From DAOTXK01 sp034435395 (GTDB lineage: Bacteria; Chloroflexota; Anaerolineae; Aggregatilineales; Ch27): a DNA stretch of 6,970 nt. Location: contig DAOTXK010000245.1 in the NCBI GenBank assembly GCA_034435395.1, positions 1 to 6,970 of the forward strand, given 5' to 3'. Shown here one piece after another: positions 1-6,800 of this stretch. The translations under genes and the position numbers were made by a program. How positions within the stretch are numbered: position 1 is the first letter of the stretch; each line of letters opens with the position of its first letter. The notes beneath the pieces are model-generated. The model was not told the DNA's origin, did no database searches, and worked only from the letters and a program-made list of their open reading frames with translations.

Positions 1-2
1 AG

Positions 3-602
3 ATCCGTCTGCGCGGCCAGCCCTTCCACCCCAAGAACCCGCATGACGCCCTCCGGGCCGGAATCGCCATGCTGACCGAGGACCGCAAGCGCAGCGGCCT
101 GGTGTTGAGCTGCTCCATTCGCGACAATGTGAGCCTGGCCTCTCTGCCACAGATGAGCCGCTGGGGCCTCCTGGACCGCCGCCAGCAGGACCGGCAGACG
201 CGGGCCAAGGTGCAGGAACTGAACATTCAGCCCGCCCAGCTCGACCGGCTGGTCCGGCAGCTCAGCGGCGGCAACCAGCAGAAAGTGGTCTTCGCCAAGT
301 GGCTGCTGGTCCAGGCGGAAGTGCTTATCCTGGACGAGCCGACGCGCGGCGTCGATGTGGCCACCAAAGTCGAGATTTACCAGATCATCCACCAACTGGC
401 CCAGCGGGGCGTGGCCGTGTTGCTCATTTCGTCCGAGATGCTGGAGATTCTCGGCATGAGTGACCGCATCCTGGTCATGCGCGAGGGCCATCTGGTGGGA
501 GAGTTCAGCCGCGCCGAGGCCACTGAAGAGGGCCTGCTGGCCCTGGCCGCCAATGTCAGCCCAGAATCCGAGGAGTACCATGCAGACATCGTCCCGCGTT
601 GA
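3..602 (+). CDS. Sugar ABC transporter ATP-binding protein, C-terminal part (RbsA/MglA/XylG class; 5' end outside window)
   Basis: This is the energy-coupling subunit of a carbohydrate-type ABC importer, acting on the cytoplasmic face of the membrane. The frame is open to the left edge, so the ATG at 69 is internal: the residues before it (GQPFHPKNPHDALRAGIA) match the stretch that precedes the EDRK motif in the second nucleotide-binding domain of this family. About 199 residues are visible of a usual length near 500. Motifs, counted from base 3, are EDRK at about residues 26-29, the ABC signature LSGGNQQK at about 87-94, Walker B VLILDEP at about 107-113, and the RGVDV D-loop region at about 115-119. 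The switch position reads LISSEM without the usual histidine, which is normal for the second domain of RbsA-type proteins and not damage. The first domain and both Walker A motifs lie outside the window. The stop overlaps the permease start, indicating co-translation. The substrate cannot be read from this subunit. Confidence 0.95.
   Translation: MRLRGQPFHPKNPHDALRAGIAMLTEDRKRSGLVLSCSIRDNVSLASLPQMSRWGLLDRRQQDRQTRAKVQELNIQPAQLDRLVRQLSGGNQQKVVFAKWLLVQAEVLILDEPTRGVDVATKVEIYQIIHQLAQRGVAVLLISSEMLEILGMSDRILVMREGHLVGEFSRAEATEEGLLALAANVSPESEEYHADIVPR
571..575 (+). promoter_or_regulatory. Ribosome-binding site (AGGAG) for the permease gene
   Basis: AGGAG lies four bases before the ATG at 580, inside the last codons of the ATPase gene. 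It decides the permease start: the open frame extends back to an ATG at 460, but that region is coding in the ATPase frame and has no comparable site. The 23-base overlap suggests translational coupling. Confidence 0.65.
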
Positions 603-1578
603 TCAGGTTAAAAAGCGCCTGCGCACCGTCCTGCCCCCCTGGACCGGTCGTTGGCCCGTGGACACTTCCCGCCGCCACTGGGCCGACTATGGGTTTATGA
701 TCGCTTTTGTCATCCTGCTGCTGATCACCGCCTCGACCTCGGCAGTGTTCTTCACCGAGCGTAATATCAGCAACCTGCTGCGGCAGATTGTCCCCAACGG
801 CCTGATCAGCCTGGGCATGCTGATCGTGATCCTGACCGGGGGCATCGACCTCTCGGTGGGATCGATCGTGGCCCTGGCCGGGATCATGTCATCCGGCCTC
901 CAGGCACACATCCCCCTCCCCCTGGCCGTCCTGGTGGCGCTGCTGATCGGGTTACTGGCCGGCACCGTCAACGGCGTCCTGATCGCCCGCTTTAAGCTGG
1001 CCCCGTTCATCGTGACGCTGGCGACCCTGGGAGCCATCCGGGGGCTGGTTTACGTGTATTCCGACACGCCGCAGTCTCCCGCCGACCCCGCCTTCCGTCA
1101 GATTCTGGGCGGCTTCGTCGGGCCGGTCGCCGTGGCCACGCTGATCATGATCGCCTGTTATCCGCTGGTGTGGCTCTTCCTGAACCGGACGCCCGCCGGG
1201 CGGGCCATCGTGGCCATCGGCGGCAATGAAGAGGCGGTGCGGCTGGCTGGCATCAACGTCGAGCGCCATATCATCCTGGCCTACGTGCTCTCCGGTCTGT
1301 TCGCCAGCATGGCGGGCGTGCTCCTGGCCGCTCGCCTGGGAATCGCCCAGCCCAGCCTGGGGTCGGCTTACGAACTGGACGCCATCGCCGCCACCGTCAT
1401 CGGCGGGGCCATCCTGGGCGGCGGGGGCGGCAGCGTGGTGGGGACGCTGGGCGGCGTGCTCACCCTGGGGCTGATCGACAACTTATTAAACCTCTTCAAC
1501 GTCCAGTCGTACTACCAGCAGATTCTCAAAGGGCTGATCATTCTCTTCGCGGTGCTGGCGCGCCGTAAGGAAGATTAG
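580..1578 (+). CDS. Sugar ABC transporter permease (RbsC class)
   Basis: This is the membrane channel subunit of the importer, 332 residues, the usual size for the RbsC/XylH/AraH family (BPD_transp_2). After a basic, soluble N-terminus of about 35 residues come hydrophobic segments near residues 38-56, 68-86, 92-105, 113-135, 140-158, 183-203, 231-252, 267-305 and 314-327, consistent with the 8 to 10 helices of the family. Recognisable family blocks are TGGIDLSVGS (86-95), GTVNGVLIARF (128-138), LAPFIVTLATL (140-150), the cytoplasmic coupling-loop region GRAIVAIGGNEEAVRLAGI (207-225), and the glycine-rich TVIGGAILGGGGGSVVGTL (272-290). The start at 580 is chosen because AGGAG precedes it and the longer upstream extension reads through the ATPase gene in another frame. 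It very probably works as a homodimer with the upstream ATPase and the downstream binding protein. The family is certain, but the transported sugar is not determinable. Confidence 0.95.
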   Translation: MQTSSRVDQVKKRLRTVLPPWTGRWPVDTSRRHWADYGFMIAFVILLLITASTSAVFFTERNISNLLRQIVPNGLISLGMLIVILTGGIDLSVGSIVALAGIMSSGLQAHIPLPLAVLVALLIGLLAGTVNGVLIARFKLAPFIVTLATLGAIRGLVYVYSDTPQSPADPAFRQILGGFVGPVAVATLIMIACYPLVWLFLNRTPAGRAIVAIGGNEEAVRLAGINVERHIILAYVLSGLFASMAGVLLAARLGIAQPSLGSAYELDAIAATVIGGAILGGGGGSVVGTLGGVLTLGLIDNLLNLFNVQSYYQQILKGLIILFAVLARRKED

Positions 1579-1692
1579 GCGGTGGGCGCGCCCCGCTAAG
1601 CGGTTAGAGGCAGGGAAGGAGGTGAGCGATATACGAGCCGTAACCATCTCCCATAACGACCAAAACACGACATCTATAAAGGAGGGCGATCG
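1579..1692 (+). promoter_or_regulatory. Intergenic leader between permease and binding-protein genes, with orphan Shine-Dalgarno element
   Basis: This 114-base gap holds three things. First, there are two short, mutually exclusive stem-loops just after the permease stop: a GC-rich one at 1581-1597 and CCGC-TAA-GCGG at 1593-1603. Neither has a T tract, so they look like weak processing or attenuation hairpins rather than a terminator. Second, AAGGAGGTGA at 1616-1625 is almost a perfect match to the 16S anti-Shine-Dalgarno, yet no ATG, GTG or TTG lies 5-10 bases after it. Third, an A/C-rich and probably unstructured stretch runs from about 1629 to 1680. A frame entered at the in-frame GTG (1622) or at ATA (1631) has no stop until a TGA at 1694-1696, which overlaps the binding-protein ATG as ATGA. 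This could be a tiny coupled leader peptide or a ribosome standby site, but that reading is speculative. No convincing -35/-10 promoter is seen. Confidence 0.4.
1678..1686 (+). promoter_or_regulatory. Strong ribosome-binding site (AAAGGAGGG) for the binding-protein gene
   Basis: A long Shine-Dalgarno match whose GGAGG core ends seven bases before the ATG at 1693. It fixes the start of the solute-binding protein. Its strength fits the common pattern in which the binding protein is made in excess over the membrane components. Confidence 0.85.
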
Positions 1693-2652
1693 ATGAAATC
1701 GAGACTGTTGTTGAGTGTGCTCTTGATCGTGACCATCCTGGTTGGCGCTTCCGCCCCCACGGTTGCCATTGCCCAGGAAGATAACACCATCCGCATTGGC
1801 ATGGTCAACTTCACCCTGTGCTGCGCCTACTTCATCGGCATGTCCGAAGCGGTAGAGGAAGAGGCGGCCTTTTACCCCAACATCGAGTTGATCATCACCG
1901 ACGCCAATGGCGACGCCGCCAAGCTGACTGCCGACGTGGAAGATGTGCTGGCCCAGGGCGTGGACGGCATCATCATCAGCGGCGGGCCGCTGGAGGCTGC
2001 CCCGGCTGCCCTGGACGCCATCGAGGCCGCCGGGGTCCCGGTGGTGCTGGTGGACCGGCTGCTCAAGGGTGGCAACTTCACCAGCTGGATCGGCCCGGAC
2101 AATTTCACCATCGGCGTCCAGGATGGCCAGTACATCGTCGATCGTCTGGGTGGTGAGGGCCGCCTGGTGGTGCTGAAGGGCGGACCGGCGGACAACTCGA
2201 TCGGCCTGGACCGGACCAACGGCATGCTCTCCGTGGTGGAACAATCCAACATCGAAGTTGTGGCCGCTCCGGACTTCGGCGGCTGGAGCGAGGACGGCGG
2301 CTTCACCCTCATGGAGGACATGCTGGCCCGTTACGACCAGATCGATGCCGTCTTCTGTGAAAACGACTCCATGTGCCTGGGCGCGCAGCTGGCCATCGAG
2401 GATGCGGGCCGGTCGGACGAGATGTTCCTGGTGGGCGTGGACGGCCAGAAGGAGGCCCTGCTGCAAATCCTGAACGGCACCAACTACGCCGCCACCGGCC
2501 TCAACAACTCCGACCAGATCGGGCGGGCTGCCTTCCATCGGCTGATGGCGATCCTGGCCGGTGCGCAGGCCCCGCAGGAGACCGTTCTGCCGTCGCCGCT
2601 GATCACCAGCGAGAATGTGGCCCGGTACTACAACCCGGACAGCGTCTTCTAA
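1693..2652 (+). CDS. Sugar ABC transporter substrate-binding protein (RbsB-like, Peripla_BP_4 type)
   Basis: This is the extracytoplasmic receptor of the importer, 319 residues, typical of the RbsB family. A Sec signal peptide covers residues 1-27: basic MKSR, a hydrophobic core at 5-20, and predicted cleavage AIA|QED. There is no lipobox cysteine, so it is not a lipoprotein by this criterion. The mature part is a type I bilobal fold. Landmarks are the first strand IRIGMVNF (33-40), the AQGVDGIIISGG block (87-98), VPVVLVDR (115-122), the DN of IGPDN (133-137), END(S)MCLGA (223-231, normally NDxMALGA) and VGVDGQKEALLQI (247-259). The D-R of VLVDR and the N-D of the ENDS block are at positions that contact sugars in characterised relatives. 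Odd point: the loop after the first strand, usually NPFF-like, reads TLCCAYF with adjacent cysteines at 43-44, and two more cysteines lie at 222 and 228. It closes the operon after ATPase and permease. The ligand is unknown; a sugar is most likely. Confidence 0.93.
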   Translation: MKSRLLLSVLLIVTILVGASAPTVAIAQEDNTIRIGMVNFTLCCAYFIGMSEAVEEEAAFYPNIELIITDANGDAAKLTADVEDVLAQGVDGIIISGGPLEAAPAALDAIEAAGVPVVLVDRLLKGGNFTSWIGPDNFTIGVQDGQYIVDRLGGEGRLVVLKGGPADNSIGLDRTNGMLSVVEQSNIEVVAAPDFGGWSEDGGFTLMEDMLARYDQIDAVFCENDSMCLGAQLAIEDAGRSDEMFLVGVDGQKEALLQILNGTNYAATGLNNSDQIGRAAFHRLMAILAGAQAPQETVLPSPLITSENVARYYNPDSVF

Positions 2653-2700
2653 ACCCCGGCTAATCCCGATATCCGGCGCTTGAGCCGCGCCCCGCGTGAC

Positions 2701-2747
2701 GGCCCCCAAAGGGACTTTCTGGCTGGCCAGGCAGCTCTTTGGGGGCC
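2701..2747 (+). terminator. Probable operon-end hairpin downstream of the binding-protein gene
   Basis: GGCCCCCAAAG (2701-2711) and CTTTGGGGGCC (2737-2747) form a perfect 11-base-pair stem, extendable inward by a G-T and a G-C pair. The 21-base loop can itself fold through CTGG (2719-2722) and CCAG (2727-2730). It starts 48 bases after the binding-protein stop and is followed by ATTGTT rather than a clean T run. Position and stem strength support an intrinsic terminator. The weak tail leaves open a role as a transcript-stabilising 3' hairpin. Confidence 0.65.
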
Positions 2748-2838
2748 ATTGTTCACGCACGGCTGTGGGGGCGCGCCGATGGCCCTCTGTCAGCCGCGCC
2801 GCCGCCCAAACCAGGCCCCGCGCGCGGCGGATGGGGCC

Positions 2839-2843
2839 GAGGA
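2839..2843 (+). promoter_or_regulatory. Ribosome-binding site (GAGGA) for the lipoprotein gene
   Basis: GAGGA ends ten bases before the ATG at 2854. It supports this start over the in-frame ATG at 2779 and the TTG at 2680, both of which would bury the lipoprotein signal behind a hydrophilic, arginine-rich leader. The 91 bases between the operon hairpin and this site are very GC-rich, and I see no recognisable promoter in them. Confidence 0.55.
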
Positions 2844-2853
2844 CACCCAGGCG

Positions 2854-3858
2854 ATGAAACCCATGCGGCCCCTCTCCAACCTGTTCAGGGCACTGGTCGT
2901 GATAGGTCTGCTGGCGGCAGGCGGGGGGTGCCAGGGGACCGCTTCTCAGGCAGGCGTCTCCCCGGCGGCGGCCACCCCTGCCCCTCCCCCAGGCCCCGAC
3001 CACCCCCTCGTCGGGACGCCCACCCCGCTTCCGGTCGGGTCCAGCAACCGGGACTGGTCGCCGGTGGTGGAATCGATCGGCGGCCTGCCGATGGCCTACG
3101 TCCCGGCGGGATGTTGGATGATGGGCAGCGCGGACGGCCAGCCAGACGAGCTTCCTGTGCATGAGGTGTGCCTGAGCGCGTTCTGGATCGGCCAGACGGA
3201 GATCACCCACCGCCAGTACGCGGCCTGTGTGGAGGCGGGCGCGTGTGAGCCGCCCGTGGAGCGCCGCTACTACGATAACCCGGCCTACGCCGATCACCCG
3301 GTCGTTTACGTGAGCTGGCCGCAGGCGATGGCCTATACCGACTGGCTCTCTCAGGAGAGCGGGCAGTCTTTCCATCTGCCGACCGAAGCGCAGTGGGAGT
3401 ACGCCGCGCGAGGGCCGGAAGGCTGGCAGTACCCCTCCTGGCAGGGCGGCGCGGAGAGCTGCCAGGCGGCCCAGGCCCTGGTCTGTGAGGGAGTTACCCC
3501 GGTGGCCGTCGAGTTGCGCCCGCCGCCGGATCAACGCCTGGACGGCCCCTCCTGGGTCGGGGCGCTGAACATGGCCAGCGGCGCGTGGGAGTGGACGGCG
3601 GATTGGTACGCCCCGGACGGCTACCGCCTGTCCCCCGACGGCAGCTGGAATCCGACCGGTCCGGCCACCGGCTCCTCGCGGGTGGTGCGCGGCGGCGCGC
3701 CGGGTTTCGGCAGCGAGGTCGCCCGGCCCACCAGCCGCCACCGGCTCGGCCCTCATGCCGCCGTCTACTATCTCGGCTTTCGGGTGGTGGCGGATGATCC
3801 GCTGTCGCTGGCGAGAACGCCCGACGCCGCCTCAGCCACTACCCCCGGCGGGGGGTGA
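2854..3858 (+). CDS. Lipoprotein with SUMF1/FGE-sulfatase-like domain, lacking the FGE catalytic cysteine
   Basis: The product is 334 residues. The N-terminus is a lipoprotein signal: basic MKPMRPLSNLFR, hydrophobic ALVVIGLLAA, and Cys26 in GGGC, a slightly atypical lipobox. A Pro/Ala/Gly/Ser/Thr-rich tether follows at about 30-66. The SUMF1 (formylglycine-generating-enzyme-like) fold occupies about 76-314: GLPMAYVPAGCWMMGS (77-92), FWIGQTEITHRQY (110-122), HPVVYVSWPQAMAYTDWL (148-165), LPTEAQWEYAARG (175-187), ALNMASGAWEWTADWY (237-252), RVVRGG (276-281) and GFRVV (308-312). True FGE oxidises a sulfatase cysteine using an active-site cysteine just before the C-terminal GFR motif; here that stretch (SEVARPTSRHR) has none, and the usual DMAGNVWEW block reads NMASGAWEW. 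It is therefore more likely a surface binding or structural module than a sulfatase activator. Six cysteines remain in the exported part (87, 106, 125, 131, 203, 211) and could form disulfides. It has its own ribosome-binding site beyond a likely terminator. Its tail overlaps the convergent kinase gene by 27 bases. The cellular role is unknown. Confidence 0.85.
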   Translation: MKPMRPLSNLFRALVVIGLLAAGGGCQGTASQAGVSPAAATPAPPPGPDHPLVGTPTPLPVGSSNRDWSPVVESIGGLPMAYVPAGCWMMGSADGQPDELPVHEVCLSAFWIGQTEITHRQYAACVEAGACEPPVERRYYDNPAYADHPVVYVSWPQAMAYTDWLSQESGQSFHLPTEAQWEYAARGPEGWQYPSWQGGAESCQAAQALVCEGVTPVAVELRPPPDQRLDGPSWVGALNMASGAWEWTADWYAPDGYRLSPDGSWNPTGPATGSSRVVRGGAPGFGSEVARPTSRHRLGPHAAVYYLGFRVVADDPLSLARTPDAASATTPGGG

Positions 3859-6800
3859 AGCGGGGAGCGTGACGGTGAATGTCGTGCCCCCACCAACCTG
3901 GCTCTCAAAGCTGATGGACCCGCCGTGGCGCTCCACCGAGCGTTTCACAATGGCCAGGCCAAGACCGGTACCTTTGATCGATCCCACATTGCCCGCCCGG
4001 TGGAAGGCTTCAAACAGCCGCTTCTGATCGCTCGCCGGGATGCCAATGCCCTCATCCTGGACGCGAATGACCACCTCGTCGTCGGCGCAACTCACCTCCA
4101 GCCGGACCGTCCCCCCCTCCGGCGAATATTTGACCGCGTTGGAGAGCAGATTGCCGAGGATATGGCGCAGCAGCCGCTCATCCATGATCACCGCCGAGCA
4201 ATCACCGCTGATGGACGCCACCAGGTCCAGCCCTGGGCCAGCCTCCAGCCGGGTGATCTCCAGGACATCGCCGCAGACGGCGGCCAGATCAAGCGGCGTG
4301 GGGTTAAACTCCAGCTGACCGGCCTCGGCCTTCCCGACCAGCAGCACTTCTTCCAGCAGCCTGGTCATGGAATCCACCGCCGAGCGGATCTGCTCGAAGT
4401 GTCTGGTCCGTTGCGCCTCCGACATCCGATCCAGGCGATGCTGGAGCAGGAAATTGGACGACATGATGGTGGTGAGCGGCGTGCGAAACTCGTGCGACGC
4501 CATGGAAACGAACTGCGACTTCAGCTCCCCCAGTTCTTTCTCTTTTTGCAGGGCCTCCCGCAGGGCTTCTTCCGCCCGCTTCCGCTCGGTAATATCGCGG
4601 ATGCTGCACACCAGCCCCAGCAGCTGGCCCTCGCTGATCACCGGCGACAGCGCGACATCGGCGTCAAAAACGGAGCCGTCCTTACGATCAATCCCCAACT
4701 CCAGGCGGCGGGCGCGCCCGTCGGCCACCACCGCCTGGAGCGCATGCATGAGCGTGTCCCCATTATCGCGCTGAGCGACTACCGCCAGCGGCTGCCCGAA
4801 CACCTCATCCCCTTCATAGCCCAGTACGGCGTAAAAGGCCGGGTTAAACTGTCGCATCTCGCCGTCCGGATTCAGAAATATGATGGCGTCGCTGCTGCTG
4901 TTGAGAATGGCTTCCACCCGTTCGCGGGCCCGGCTCAGCTCCCGGGTGCGCTCTTTCACCGCCTGCTCCAGATTGCCGCTGTGGGCTTCCAGCCGCTGGT
5001 ACAGCCGCGCATTCTCGATGGCAATGGCGGCCTGGTTGGCAAACGAGCCTAACACGTCCAGAATGACGCCCTCCAACGGCCTCCGGCTGAACAGGGTCAG
5101 CACGGCCAGCACATCGTCGTTTTTCACCAGCGGGTACCCGGCAAAGGCCACCAGATCGTGCGCCCTGACCCATGACGGATCAAACGGCCCGGCCTCGCCC
5201 AACTGGTTGATGATCAGCGGTTTGCCCTGGCGGGCGATCTCGCTGATGGTGTTGCGGCGGTCGTCGAGGGAGAGACGCGAAGTTTCGCCATCCCGCCAGG
5301 TGAACGGCCCCGCGCTGGCACGTAGGACCAGTTGCCCGGCGGCCTCGTCATACAACCAGATGCAGGCCAGGGCGGCGCCCACTTCTTCCACCAGGCTGGC
5401 CGCAATGGCCTGGAGCACCCCGTCCAGATCGAGGCCCCAGCGACTGACCCGGGTCGATGCCCGGTTGAGCGCCGACAGGTAGCGGGCCCGGTTTTGCGCC
5501 TGATCGTACAGCCGGGCGTTGGTGATGGCGACGGCGGCCTGGTCGGCCAGGGTCTCCAGAACGAGCATATCGTTGGCGTCGAACGCGCCCGTGCGCCGGC
5601 TCTGGACATCCAGCACCCCGACGACATCGTCCCCATAACGGAGAGGGACGCTGACTTCCGACCGGATCACATCGTCCGGGAACGGATTCTGGAAGCGCGG
5701 CTCAGCCCGCACGTCATTGGCCAGCAGCAGTTGCCCCTGTGCGGCTGCCCAGCCGACCATTCCCTGACCGACCTTCAGCCGATGGTCGGCGGGGAAGCGC
5801 CCGGCATAGGCGCCGGCGCGGGCGCGCATGACCAGCTGGTCCCCCTCCCGCGTGAACAGGCCGACGTGGTCGTAACCGAACGTCTCCTGGATCAGGCGGG
5901 CCGACCGCTCCAGCACGGTGTCCAGGTCCAGCACGGCGGCGATCTGATCGCTGACCTCGTTGATGAGCATCAACTGGCGCGCCTGCTGTTTGAGCGCCTC
6001 CTCCGCCTGCCGGCGTTCGGTGATGTCCTGCGCCACGGAGAGGATCACCTGCTCGCCGCCCAGGATGGACGGGACAAAGCTTATGCTGATATTGCGGATG
6101 GTGCCGTCTCGGCGCACGATTTGGACTTCAATATCACGCACGGATTCGCCAGCTTGCAGGCGCTCGACGATCCGCGCCCTGTCCTCAGGGTTCTTATAGA
6201 TCTGGCGGAGGTCGATCTCATCCAACGCCGTGTCGCGAGGGTAGCCGATCAGATCATAAGCCGCGCCATTGTAGGCCATTATGCGACCGTCCGGGGTCGT
6301 CAGGCCGATGCCCACCGGCACCGCCTCAAACAGGGTGCGGTAGCGCGCTTCGCTCTCCCGCAAAGCCTCCTCCGCCTGCACCCGCTTGGTGATGTCCAGC
6401 AACGTGCCGATGACCGCCGGGCGACCCCGGTAATCGGTGCGGCGGCCAAAGACTTCGCAGTGGATCGTCCGGCCATCCTTGCGCACCACCCGAAAGGTAT
6501 AATGCACCGCTTCCTCTTCTCCCTCAATACGGCGGCGGATGTGCCCCATGACCAGGGCCAGATCATCCGGGTGAACCACGTCTTCCGGCCCCATGCCGCC
6601 GGTAAGTTCTTCCTCGGTGTAGCCAGAAATCTGGGCCAGGGCAGGGTTGGCATAATGGAATTTGCCGTCCTGGATGATGTAAATCCCGGCCAATGAGGTC
6701 TCGGTGATGGTGCGGAACCGCTCTTCGCTCTCCTGCAAGGCATCCTGCGCTCGCTTCCGCCCGGTGATGTTCCGGCCAATGCCCACCAGGCCCACCACCG

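Noticed and set aside
460..579. Longer start for the permease at 460
   Set aside because: This stretch is coding for the ATPase C-terminus in another frame. The ATG at 580 has its own AGGAG and gives a family-length protein.
1584..1593. GGGCGCGCCC palindrome as an operator or attachment site
   Set aside because: It is a simple GC palindrome, and the similar GGGGCGCGCC occurs near 2768-2777, so it most likely reflects base composition.
1675..1680. TATAAA as a -10 promoter element for the receptor gene
   Set aside because: It abuts the ribosome-binding site, so transcription would begin at or after that site, and no matching -35 is present.
2799..2830. Seven-base inverted repeat CCGCCGC/GCGGCGG before the lipoprotein gene
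   Set aside because: Short, with an 18-base loop, in an extremely GC-rich stretch where such pairings arise by chance.
2680..2853. Longer starts for the lipoprotein (TTG 2680 or ATG 2779)
   Set aside because: They would place a hydrophilic, Arg/Pro-rich leader before the lipoprotein signal, and the TTG start lies just before the operon-end hairpin. The ATG at 2854 has GAGGA at a suitable distance.
1486..3756. A 756-codon open frame on the - strand across the receptor and lipoprotein genes
   Set aside because: It is antisense to two well-recognised genes, spans their intergenic gap, is rich in Arg/Gly/His/Pro/Ala with no recognisable motif, and is the usual by-product of GC-rich codon use.
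3925..6696. Two long + strand open frames (3925-5052 and 5332-6696) opposite the kinase
   Set aside because: Both are mirror frames of the kinase coding sequence, with no domain motif. The kinase frame carries all the recognisable PAS, GAF, HisKA and HATPase motifs.
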